Below are positions 41,846 to 49,483 of a stretch of DNA of 64,000 bases, one piece after another. The stretch covers positions 62,001 through 126,000 of the forward strand of contig NZ_KB892740.1 in NCBI RefSeq assembly GCF_000373925.1, in the 5' to 3' direction. The translations under genes and the position numbers were made by a program. The stretch is from Actinopolymorpha alba DSM 45243 (GTDB lineage: Bacteria > Actinomycetota > Actinomycetes > Propionibacteriales > Actinopolymorphaceae). Under the pieces are notes generated by a model, which worked only from the letters and a program-made list of their open reading frames with translations, searched no databases and had not been told where the DNA came from. Every line of letters starts with the position of its first letter. Within the stretch, counting starts at the first letter, position 1.

Positions 41846-44776
41846 TCACGAGGCCGGGGGCCGACTTTCCCTGCTGTCCGCGTCGACGCCGAGGGCCCGC
41901 GCGGCGATCTGTGCCAGGTGGGCCGGCTCGCGTTCACCTGCCTGGCGTACCTGCGTACGGCAACTGAACCCGTCGGCCAGCAGCACCGTTCCGTCGTCGG
42001 CCGCCCGGACGGCGGGGAGCAGTACCCGTTCCGCGCACGCCATGGAGACGTCGTAGTGCCCCTTCTCGAAGCCGAAGTTTCCGGCGAGGCCGCAGCACCC
42101 GGAGTCGAGTACCTCCGCCTCGACGCCGAGGGCGGCCAGCACCCGACGGTCGGCGGTGAAGCCGAGGTCGGCGTGCTGGTGGCAGTGCACCTGGACGAGT
42201 GCGCGCTGGCCGGGCCGGCGTACGTCGAGGTCGCCGGCGCGCTCGGCGAGGAGTTCGGCGAACGTCTTCGTCTGGCGCTTCAGAGTCGCCGCGTCTGCGT
42301 CGTCGGGAAGGAGTTCGGTCAGCTCGCCGCGGAACAACGCCGTGCAGCTCGGCTCCAGCCCGACGACGGGTACACCCGCGTCCAGCCAGGGCTTGAGCGT
42401 CTTCAGAGTTCTACGGAGGACCCGCTTGGCGACACCGAGTTGGCCGGTCGACACCCAGGTCAGCCCGCAGCACACCGGACGGTCGGGGATCTCGACCCGG
42501 TAGCCGAGGGATTCGAGGACTGCCACCGCATCCATCCCGAGGTCCGGGTCGAAGGCGTTGGTGAAGGAGTCGGGCCAGAGCAGCACCCGCGGAGCGTCGG
42601 CGGGCAGGACCTTCGCGGGCGCGGGACGTCGCCGGAACCAGCGTACGAACGTCCGCGGAGCGAACGCCGGGATGTCGCGCTCCGGTGCGATCCCGCCGAG
42701 CTTCTTCGCGAGGGCGGCGAGCGGCCGGACCCGGGTCGCGGCGTTGATCAGCCGAGCGAACGGCGCGGCCAACCGCAGCCACAGCGGCAAGAACCCCATC
42801 GAGTAATGCGAAGCCGGCCGGACGCGTCCCGCGTAGTGCTTGCTCAGGAACTCCGCCTTGTAGCTGGCCATGTCAACGTTGACTGGACAGTCGGTCTTGC
42901 AGCCCTTGCAGGACAGGCAGAGGTCGAGCGCCTCCCGCACCTCCGGCGAACGCCAGCCATCCTTGATGACCTCGCCGTTCGCCATCTCGAACAGCAACCG
43001 CGCCCGCCCCCGCGTGGAGTGCATCTCCTCACGGGTCGCGCGATAGCTCGGACACATCACGCCGCCCTCTGCGGAGACGCACTTCCCGACGCCCATGCAA
43101 CGCCGGGTCGCGCCGAAGAAGCCGTCCTTGTCGTGGGCGAACGCGAGCGTCGTGCCGGCCTGGATCGTCGGCGGCGCGACGAAAACGCGCAGGTCCTCGT
43201 CGAGCTTGGCGGGTTCGACGATGCGCCGGGGGTTCATCAGGTCGCCGGGATCCCAGGCGGCCTTGAACTCCCGGAACGCGGTGAGGATCTCCGGCGGGTA
43301 CATCCGGTCGAGCAGCTCCGACCGGGCCTGCCCGTCACCGTGCTCGCCGGACAATGACCCGCCGTGTGAGGTGACGAGATCCGCGGCGTCCTCCATGAAC
43401 CGCCGGAATCCCTGGACCCCCTTCTCTGACAGCAGGTCGAAGTCGATCCGCACGTGGATGCAGCCGTCGCCGAAGTGCCCGTAGTAGATGCCCTTCCGGC
43501 CGTGCTCCTTCAGCAGCCCGTCGAAACCGCGGAGGTACGCACCGAGCCGCTGCGGCGGGACCGCCGCGTCCTCCCAACCGGGGTAGGCCTCGCTGCCGTC
43601 CGGCAGTCTCGTCGTACTCCCGGCACCCTCCTCGCGGACCCGCCACAGCGCCTTCATGTGGGCGGGGTCGCTGACCACCAGGCTGGTGGCGCCGTGCGAC
43701 CGCATCACCCGGGCCACGGTCTGCGCGCCTTGTTCGGCCTCGGCGAGCGTGTCACCGCCGGTTTCGACGTACAGCCACGCGCCGCCCGGCGGGAGCGACT
43801 CGAGCACCGGGTTGGCGGGGTTGCGGGAACGCACGATGCTGACGATCTCCGCGTCCACGCTCTCGATGGTGAGCGGGTGCAGGTCGAGCAGGGGTACGAC
43901 GTTGTCGGCGGCGATGAACTGGTCAGGGAATCCCAACACCGCAAGCGCCCGGGCCGCTGGCGCTTCGACCAGCTGGACCTCGGCTTCGAGCAACGTGGCG
44001 CAGGTGCCTTCGGTGCCGACCAGTGCCTTCGCCAGGTCGAACCCCTGCGCCGGGAGCAGTTGGTCGAGGTTGTAGCCGGAGACGCGGCGAGTCAGGTCCG
44101 GGAAGGTCGTTTCCACCAGGGAGGCGTAGCGGTCGCGGAGTGCCCGCAGGTCGCGGTACAGCCGGCCGATCCGTCCGGGATCGTCGCAAAGTCGTGCCAG
44201 CTCGTCCTCGGGCGTGGGTCCGGCGGTGAGCCGCGTACCGTCGGTGAGCACCACGTCCAGCGAGGCGACGTTGTCGACGGTCTTGCCCCAGGCCACCGAG
44301 TGTGAGCCGCAGGCGTTGTTGCCGATCATCCCGCCGAGGGTGCAGCGGTTGTGGGTCGACGGATCCGGACCAAACGTCAGCCCGTGCGCACCGGCCGCCT
44401 TCCGCAGATCGTCCAGGACGACGCCGGGTTGGACCCGAGCGCGCCGGCTCTCGGGATCGATGGCGAGGACGTTGTTGAGGTGCCGGCTGAAGTCGAGCAC
44501 GACCGCGGTGTTGATGGCCTGGCCGCCGATGCTGGTGCCGGCGCCGCGCGGCAGGATGGGTACGCCGAGCCGATGGCAGACGTCAAGTGTGGCGAGTACG
44601 TCCTCGACGTCGCGGGGTTGGACGACACCGATCGGCGGGTGGCGGTAGTTGGAGGCGTCCGCGGCATACATCGCGCGGCTCGCCGAGTCGAACCGCACGG
44701 CTCCCCGGACGACCTTCGCGAGTTCGTCCCGCAGCGGCTGGGTCTGGGCGGCCTCGGCCTTGGTGGCGCTCTGCAC
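41846..44776 (-). CDS. FAD-linked oxidase / Fe-S oxidoreductase fusion (D-lactate dehydrogenase-like)
   Basis: 976 residues from GTG 44776 (ATG 44854 is also possible; its N-terminal extension is low-complexity). N-terminal PCMH-type FAD domain (GVPILPRGAGTSIGGQAINT ... TLGGMIGNNACGSHS), then an FAD-oxidase C domain (HFGDGCIHVRIDFD, SGEHGDGQARSELL), a ferredoxin-like segment with CLSCKGCKTDCP and MGVGKCV, and two CCG cysteine-rich units (PVCCGLTW, SGCCGLAGNFG). The same layout is known from GlcD-GlpC-type and quinone-linked D-lactate or 2-hydroxyglutarate dehydrogenases. It probably oxidises a 2-hydroxyacid at the membrane. Divergent from the ornithine-cyclodeaminase-like gene. Confidence 0.9.
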   Translation of the reverse strand: MQSATKAEAAQTQPLRDELAKVVRGAVRFDSASRAMYAADASNYRHPPIGVVQPRDVEDVLATLDVCHRLGVPILPRGAGTSIGGQAINTAVVLDFSRHLNNVLAIDPESRRARVQPGVVLDDLRKAAGAHGLTFGPDPSTHNRCTLGGMIGNNACGSHSVAWGKTVDNVASLDVVLTDGTRLTAGPTPEDELARLCDDPGRIGRLYRDLRALRDRYASLVETTFPDLTRRVSGYNLDQLLPAQGFDLAKALVGTEGTCATLLEAEVQLVEAPAARALAVLGFPDQFIAADNVVPLLDLHPLTIESVDAEIVSIVRSRNPANPVLESLPPGGAWLYVETGGDTLAEAEQGAQTVARVMRSHGATSLVVSDPAHMKALWRVREEGAGSTTRLPDGSEAYPGWEDAAVPPQRLGAYLRGFDGLLKEHGRKGIYYGHFGDGCIHVRIDFDLLSEKGVQGFRRFMEDAADLVTSHGGSLSGEHGDGQARSELLDRMYPPEILTAFREFKAAWDPGDLMNPRRIVEPAKLDEDLRVFVAPPTIQAGTTLAFAHDKDGFFGATRRCMGVGKCVSAEGGVMCPSYRATREEMHSTRGRARLLFEMANGEVIKDGWRSPEVREALDLCLSCKGCKTDCPVNVDMASYKAEFLSKHYAGRVRPASHYSMGFLPLWLRLAAPFARLINAATRVRPLAALAKKLGGIAPERDIPAFAPRTFVRWFRRRPAPAKVLPADAPRVLLWPDSFTNAFDPDLGMDAVAVLESLGYRVEIPDRPVCCGLTWVSTGQLGVAKRVLRRTLKTLKPWLDAGVPVVGLEPSCTALFRGELTELLPDDADAATLKRQTKTFAELLAERAGDLDVRRPGQRALVQVHCHQHADLGFTADRRVLAALGVEAEVLDSGCCGLAGNFGFEKGHYDVSMACAERVLLPAVRAADDGTVLLADGFSCRTQVRQAGEREPAHLAQIAARALGVDADSRESRPPAS

Positions 44777-44868
44777 GGCTCCGAGCCTTGCATGCGGCGG
44801 GCCGGGGTGCTCGAGGCGGGTGGCGGTGCCGGCTTCGCGGCCCGGTGACGGCATGGTCCACTTCTGCG

Positions 44869-45831
44869 GTGACGCTTCTCCTCAACCGCTCTGACCTTGC
44901 GTGGGTGCTCGACGTGGAGGTCTGCCTGGACGCTCTGCGGCGAGGATTCGCGGCGAACCAACCCGCCATATCGCCGCAACGGGTGCGTACCAACCTGCCG
45001 GGTCCGGGTACCGCGACCACGTTGATCCCGGGCCTGGTCGACGGCGTACCCGCCTACACGGTGAAGGTCAACGCGAAGTTTCCCGCGGCGAAGCCGGCAC
45101 TGCGCGGCGTGGTCTGCCTGCACGATCTCGGGTCCGGTGAGCTGCTCGCCGTCCTCGACTCCGCGACGGTGACCGCCTGGCGTACCGGCCTGGCCGCCGC
45201 GCTCGGCACCGACCTGCTGGCCAGGCCGGACGCCGACCAGGTGGGCGTGATCGGCGCCGGTGCCCAGGCGAGTCTCGTCGTGCGCGGGCTGGCGCGGCTG
45301 CGGACGATCCGCCGGTTGGTGGTGTGTGACCTGGACGGCGAACGCGCCCGGACCTTCGGGGCGCCCGGGCTGCCAGCTGACCTCCACGCGGAGGTGCGTG
45401 CGGAGGTGCGTGCGGAGCCGGCCGCGGTGGCGGCCGAGTGCGGGATCGTCGTCCTCGCCACCTGGTCACGTACGCCGCTGCTGTCGCGGAGCGAGGTGCC
45501 CGCCGGCCGCCACCTCACCTCCCTTGGTGCGGACGAGCCAGGCAAGGTGGAGTTGGCAGCGGACCTCCTCCGGTCGTCGCGGGTGATCGTGGACGACGTG
45601 CATCTCGCGGCCGCCGCCGGTGCTCTGGGCAACGCCGGCCTCGGGCCTGAGCACGCCACCGGCACGATGGCCGACCTGATCGCCGGCCGGCTCGCGGGAC
45701 GGGTCAGCCCGCACGACATCACGGTGTACGCGCCGGTGGGGCTGCCGTGGCAGGACCTCGCGGTGTCGTGGGTGGCGTACCAACGTGCCCGCGAGCTGGA
45801 CATCGGTACGCCGTACGACTGGCTCGGTTAG
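44869..45831 (+). CDS. Ornithine cyclodeaminase/mu-crystallin family protein
   Basis: 320 residues from GTG 44869. Features include GVPAYTVKVNAKFPAAKPA with the substrate Lys, the Rossmann motif VGVIGAGAQASLVVRGLARL, and VVLATWSRTPLLSRSEVP. A small tandem (AEVRAEVRAEP) is seen in the middle. Family members are NAD-dependent: ornithine cyclodeaminase, alanine dehydrogenase, or imine reductases; the exact reaction cannot be named. Overlaps the upstream area of the divergent oxidoreductase gene. Confidence 0.88.
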   Translation: MTLLLNRSDLAWVLDVEVCLDALRRGFAANQPAISPQRVRTNLPGPGTATTLIPGLVDGVPAYTVKVNAKFPAAKPALRGVVCLHDLGSGELLAVLDSATVTAWRTGLAAALGTDLLARPDADQVGVIGAGAQASLVVRGLARLRTIRRLVVCDLDGERARTFGAPGLPADLHAEVRAEVRAEPAAVAAECGIVVLATWSRTPLLSRSEVPAGRHLTSLGADEPGKVELAADLLRSSRVIVDDVHLAAAAGALGNAGLGPEHATGTMADLIAGRLAGRVSPHDITVYAPVGLPWQDLAVSWVAYQRARELDIGTPYDWLG

Positions 45832-45946
45832 CGCGTCCCCGGCCGCGCACGCCCTCGCAAACTTGACCTCAAGTCCGGTCGAGGTTCTAGCGTCTCGTTG
45901 ACGCGATCACGACCGATGCGCTGAGTCAGCCCGGCCGCCGGGAGTT

Positions 45947-46014
45947 GTTGATCAACGGTCCCGTATTCGGACAGCTCAGGCGGGGGCTGCCCGATTCGGG
46001 GACCGTTGATCAAC
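45947..46014. repeat. 16-bp inverted repeat built on GTTGATCAAC, at a convergent junction
   Basis: Arms at 45947-45962 and 45999-46014 are exact reverse complements; each begins with the self-palindrome GTTGATCAAC followed by GGTCCC. It lies between the convergent ornithine-cyclodeaminase-like and trpE genes and resembles in design, though not in full sequence, the AATGATCACGT palindromes. Probable bidirectional terminator or protein-binding repeat. Confidence 0.8.
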
Positions 46015-46034
46015 TCGGCGGGACCGTTGGGCCG

Positions 46035-48260
46035 TCAGCGCAGCGAGACCGGGGCCTTCGTACGACTCAACGCGAGCGCGTTCGCCACGACCCGGTGGCC
46101 GGCTCGGCCGCCCGCGCTGAGGATCGACTCGGGGTGGAACTGCACCGCCCACCGCCGGCGTACCGGATCCTCGATCGTCATCGCGACCTCCGCGCCACTC
46201 GGATCAAGCAGCACGCCGGTCACCTCGAAGCCGGACACCTGGTCGGGCGTGGCGTAGAGCGAGTGGTAGCGCCCGGCCACGAACTCCTCCCCGAGCCCGG
46301 CCAGCAGACCGCTCCCGTTCAGGACGCGGACCTCGCCCGGCCGGCCATGAGCGGGATAAGGCAGGACCTCGAGCTGGCCGCCGTCGTACTCCACCATCGC
46401 CTGCAGGCCGAGGCACACCCCGAACATCGGCAGCGACCGCGCCTCCACCGCCCGCAAAAGCCCCGCGCAGTCGAAGTCGGACGGCCGCCCTGGCCCGGGT
46501 GAGAGGACGACGAGATCGGGCGCCAGCTCGTCGAGGAGGCGTTCGGCGAACCCGAACCGCAGCGTCGTCACCGCCGCACCCTGCTGCCGGAAGTAGTCCC
46601 CGAGCGTGTGGACGAACGAATCCTGGTGGTCGACCAGCAGGACCCGAAGGCCGTTGCCAGGAAGGGATTCTGCCGAGAGGGAAGCGGCGGCGTACGCCCG
46701 CCCGTGGCCGGCTGTTCCCGACTCGACGGACGGCGTGGACGGGGTGGACAGTGCGTCAAGGAGAGCTTGCGCCTTGAGCAGGGTTTCGCGTTCCTCCTCC
46801 TCCGGGTCGGAGTCGTACAACAAGGTGGCGCCGACGCGTACGGCCGCGATGCCGTCTTCGACCTGCGCCGTCCGCAAGCTCAGCCCGGTGTTCATCGAGC
46901 CGTCGAAACCGACGAAGCCCACCGCTCCGCCGTACCACCGCCGCGGCGCGTCTTCGTGCTCCTCGATGAACCGCATCGCCCACTGCTTCGGCGCACCCGT
47001 CACCGTCACCGCCCACATGTGGGTGAGGAAAGCGTCGAACGCGTCCCGGCCCGGCAACAGCTTGCCCTCGATGTGGTCGACCGTGTGGATGAGGCGACTG
47101 TAAAGCTCGATTTGACGCCGCCCGATCACCCGCACAGAGCCTGGTACGCATACCCGCGACTTGTCGTTGCGGTCGACGTCGGTGCACATGGTGAGCTCGG
47201 ACTCGTCCTTGGAGGAGTTCAGCAGCGTCTGGATCTGCCGCGCGTCCTCCAGCGGATCAGCGCCCCGCCGGATCGTGCCGGCGATGGGGCAGGTCTCCAC
47301 TCGGTCGCCGGTGACCCGCACGTACATTTCCGGCGACGCGCCGACCAGGTATTCGCCCGCGCCAAGGTTGAAGACGAATTCGTACGGCGCGGGGTTGCTG
47401 GTACGCAGGCGTTCGTAGAACGCGGCCGGTGAGTCGCACGGTCCGGAGACGAGGTGGCTGGGTGTGACCTCGAAGAGATCGCCGCGACGGAAGTATTCCC
47501 GGGCTTCCCTGACCACCTGCGCGTACTGGCCCGGTGTCGGCGCGGGTGGGAGCGGTCGGGCGGTGGGGGCCGGGGTGGGTGCGGTGGTGCGCGCCAATCC
47601 GGTGGTACGTGTCGTGGCCGCCGTGGCCGGTTCGTGGTCGGGGATCTCGAAGTCGTACGAGTGCCGCAGACACGTCTCCCGCTTGCGGTCGAGGACCAGA
47701 ATCTCGTCAGGGAGGTGAAGGACGAAATCCCGTAACGGATCGGTCGTGCGATCGTGGTGCGGGCGCAGCGGCTCGAACTGAAAAGCCAGGTCGTAGCCAT
47801 AGGCGCCGTACAACCCGAGGTGCGGATCCTCAGCGCTGGCGAACAACCCGACGATCGCCCGCAGCGTGGTGAAGACCGTCGGCTGCCGGCTTCGATCCTC
47901 CTCCGCGAAGGTCTCCTCGGATGGGGGGACGAACACCTCCGTACGCTCCGGACCGCTCGCGATGATTTCGCCAGTTTTCGTCATCACCGCGCTGATCGTG
48001 GGAAGAAGGACCCGACCACGGGCGTTGAGCGCGACCGCCTCGACTCGCCGGCCGCGGGCGACGATCTCGATGGGTGGGTTGAGGTACGCCAGATGCCAGC
48101 GGCTGTAGCGGCCCGGATAGTCGACGCCGGAACTCAGGATCCCGCCCCGCCGGCCGTCGATGTCAGCGGCCATGGCCTGGAGTTCCGTCTCGTCCGTCGA
48201 CGTGGTCGTGCGGAGGATGCTGATGCCGCCGGCGGTCAGATAGCGTGCCGTGCTGTCCAT
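46035..48260 (-). CDS. trpE: Anthranilate synthase, fused TrpE-TrpG
   Basis: Converts chorismate and glutamine to anthranilate, first step of tryptophan synthesis. 741 residues. TrpE part (about 1-510): SELTMCTDVDRNDKSRVC, VTGAPK and the N-terminal Trp-sensing domain. Glutaminase part (about 540-741): SPGPGRP, the nucleophile Cys in FGVCLGLQA, and His/Glu in VQFHPES. The two are joined by a Thr/Ser/Pro-rich linker. This fusion (TrpE-clade 3) is known from rhizobia and some actinomycetes. ATG 48260 follows AAGGAAGG at correct distance; upstream is the attenuator with the leader peptide trpL, so long in-frame extensions are not coding. Similar enzymes exist for secondary metabolism (PhzE) but the attenuator supports the tryptophan role. 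Confidence 0.92.
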   Translation of the reverse strand: MDSTARYLTAGGISILRTTTSTDETELQAMAADIDGRRGGILSSGVDYPGRYSRWHLAYLNPPIEIVARGRRVEAVALNARGRVLLPTISAVMTKTGEIIASGPERTEVFVPPSEETFAEEDRSRQPTVFTTLRAIVGLFASAEDPHLGLYGAYGYDLAFQFEPLRPHHDRTTDPLRDFVLHLPDEILVLDRKRETCLRHSYDFEIPDHEPATAATTRTTGLARTTAPTPAPTARPLPPAPTPGQYAQVVREAREYFRRGDLFEVTPSHLVSGPCDSPAAFYERLRTSNPAPYEFVFNLGAGEYLVGASPEMYVRVTGDRVETCPIAGTIRRGADPLEDARQIQTLLNSSKDESELTMCTDVDRNDKSRVCVPGSVRVIGRRQIELYSRLIHTVDHIEGKLLPGRDAFDAFLTHMWAVTVTGAPKQWAMRFIEEHEDAPRRWYGGAVGFVGFDGSMNTGLSLRTAQVEDGIAAVRVGATLLYDSDPEEEERETLLKAQALLDALSTPSTPSVESGTAGHGRAYAAASLSAESLPGNGLRVLLVDHQDSFVHTLGDYFRQQGAAVTTLRFGFAERLLDELAPDLVVLSPGPGRPSDFDCAGLLRAVEARSLPMFGVCLGLQAMVEYDGGQLEVLPYPAHGRPGEVRVLNGSGLLAGLGEEFVAGRYHSLYATPDQVSGFEVTGVLLDPSGAEVAMTIEDPVRRRWAVQFHPESILSAGGRAGHRVVANALALSRTKAPVSLR

Positions 48261-48322
48261 CTCGGTGAGCCTTCCTTGGGTCAAGCCCGCACCGGAGGAT
48301 TCGTGCCGTCGTACGACAGAAA

Positions 48323-48346
48323 GCGACCGCCGGTGAGGGCGGTCGC
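48323..48346 (-). terminator. Trp attenuator terminator hairpin
   Basis: In the minus-strand transcript GCGACCGCC (rc of 48338-48346) pairs with GGCGGTCGC (rc of 48323-48331), loop of 6, and is followed by TTTCTG. It lies between trpL and trpE. An alternative pairing region (GGCGGCCGCC near 48372-48382) is available to act as the anti-terminator side. Confidence 0.8.
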
Positions 48347-48382
48347 ATTGTCGAAGCGTGGGGTACGCGAGAGGGCGGCCGC

Positions 48383-48424
48383 CTAGAGGCGGCGCCACCA
48401 CTGAAGCTGAGGGCGCGTACGCAT
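48383..48424 (-). CDS. trpL: Trp leader peptide (MRTRPQLQWWRRL)
   Basis: A 13-residue leader open frame, too short for ordinary gene calling, with two adjacent Trp codons just before its stop (TAG at 48383-48385). It lies 123 bases upstream of trpE and 37 bases ahead of the terminator hairpin. Ribosome stalling at the Trp-Trp pair would allow the anti-terminator fold, as in classical trp attenuation and as known from Streptomyces and Corynebacterium. A TATGCT -10 element (rc of 48432-48437) is located 7 bases upstream of the ATG, so the leader may be translated from a leaderless mRNA. Confidence 0.85.
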   Translation of the reverse strand: MRTRPQLQWWRRL

Positions 48425-48431
48425 GGGCGGC

Positions 48432-48437
48432 AGCATA
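48432..48437 (-). promoter_or_regulatory. -10 element of the trpL-trpE promoter
   Basis: TATGCT on the minus strand; the expected start is at or next to A of the trpL ATG (48424). No good -35 is seen at 17-18 bases, so strength is unclear. Confidence 0.45.
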
Positions 48438-48476
48438 GCCCGGTGGTGCCGGAGCCGGGAAGTACGGTTCGTCGGC

Positions 48477-49133
48477 ATGACCGAGCCTTCGTACGTGACC
48501 GCGGCCCGCCTGGCCTATGACACCGTGGCCGTCGACTACGCCAAACTGCTGCGCGACGAACTCGCCGCCAAGCCAGTCGACCGCGCACAGCTTGGCACCT
48601 TCGCCGAACTCGTGCTGGCCGACGGTGCCGGTCCGGTCGCCGACATCGGTTGTGGACCCGGCCGGGTGGCGGCACACCTGCACTCGCTCGGGCTGGAAGT
48701 CTTCGGGATCGACCTGTCGCCGGGGATGATCGCGGTCGCGCGCGAAACATATCCAGCGCTGCGGTTCGACGAAGGCTCGATGATTGCGCTGGACCTGGCC
48801 GACGGCCAGCTTGGCGGCGTCGTCGCGTGGTACTCCATCATCCACACCCCGCCGGAGCGACTGCCGGTGATCTTTGCCGAGTTCCACCGGGTGCTCCGGC
48901 CTGGCGGTTACCTGCAGCTTGCGTTCCAGGCCGGCGACGAGGTGGTGCACCTGGAGCAGGCGTACGGCCACTCGCTCTCCCTCGACGCCTATCGGCTGTC
49001 ACCCGACCGCATCGCCGACCTGGCGACGCAGGCCGGGTTTGCCCTGCACACCCGCGTGCTCCGCGAACGCATCCCACCCGAGAAGACCAGGCAGGCTTAC
49101 CTCCTGGTCCGCAAGCCCGGCGGCAGCATCTGA
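48477..49133 (+). CDS. Class I SAM-dependent methyltransferase
   Basis: 218 residues from ATG 48477. SAM-binding motif I VADIGCGPGRVAAHLHSLG, motif II GIDLSPGMIAVARE, post-motif WYSIIHTPPERLPV and FHRVLRPGGYLQLAFQAG. Methyltransf_11/25 family; small-molecule methylation is likely but the substrate is unknown. Divergent from trpL/trpE. A longer in-frame start at 48423 would overlap trpL and is not favoured. Confidence 0.9.
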   Translation: MTEPSYVTAARLAYDTVAVDYAKLLRDELAAKPVDRAQLGTFAELVLADGAGPVADIGCGPGRVAAHLHSLGLEVFGIDLSPGMIAVARETYPALRFDEGSMIALDLADGQLGGVVAWYSIIHTPPERLPVIFAEFHRVLRPGGYLQLAFQAGDEVVHLEQAYGHSLSLDAYRLSPDRIADLATQAGFALHTRVLRERIPPEKTRQAYLLVRKPGGSI

Positions 49134-49205
49134 GCTGGTCTGTGCGCTTGGTGTCGCGGGCTTTTGTCGACCCACCTGCGCCAGGTCGGGCGTGCTGCGG
49201 GCGGC

Positions 49206-49331
49206 GTCTCACATTGTGTACGTCTTCTGCGGTACGAGGCAGGGCATGTTCCCACCAGGCAAGGCAAATATGCCTAGTGAGGTGAGGACTTGCCGCGTGA
49301 GGTCCGCCAAAGGGTGTACACAATGTGAGAC
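49206..49331. mobile_element. MITE-like element, 126 bp with perfect 16-bp terminal inverted repeats
   Basis: GTCTCACATTGTGTAC (49206-49221) and its exact reverse complement (49316-49331) flank 94 bases with smaller hairpins such as AGGCA-AATA-TGCCT. No target duplication is evident at the borders. It is part of the non-coding stretch 49134-49483 between convergent genes; the rest of that stretch is the palindromic array at 49381-49470. Confidence 0.55.
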
Positions 49332-49380
49332 AGAAGCCTGACCTTCTCACTATCCGATACAGCCAGGTCGTAAGGATCCA

Positions 49381-49470
49381 AATGATCACGTATACGTGGC
49401 TCGTGCCTGCCTTGCATGGCACCGACACCACGTGAGGCAGGCAATGATCACGTTTACGTGATCATTGCCT
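49381..49470. repeat. Nested AATGATCACGT palindromes (copy 2) at a convergent junction
   Basis: One box AATGATCACGT at 49381-49391, then a stem formed by GCCTGCCT and AGGCAGGC, and finally a perfect palindrome with 15-bp arms (49439-49453 and 49456-49470, centre TT). The stem's 3' arm abuts the palindrome. Same plan as the element at 60093-60188. It lies between the methyltransferase (ends 49133) and Nramp-like (ends 49484) genes. Confidence 0.85.
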
Positions 49471-49483
49471 TCACGCGCTAGCT

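Noticed and set aside
46035-48260. Aminodeoxychorismate (PabB) or phenazine (PhzE) synthase
   Set aside because: The Trp-Trp leader peptide and attenuator support anthranilate synthase for tryptophan; no phenazine or folate genes adjoin.
48261-48971. Longer TrpE with a 200-residue N-terminal extension
   Set aside because: The extension is low-complexity, covers the leader peptide and terminator hairpin on the same strand, and ATG 48260 has a strong ribosome site.
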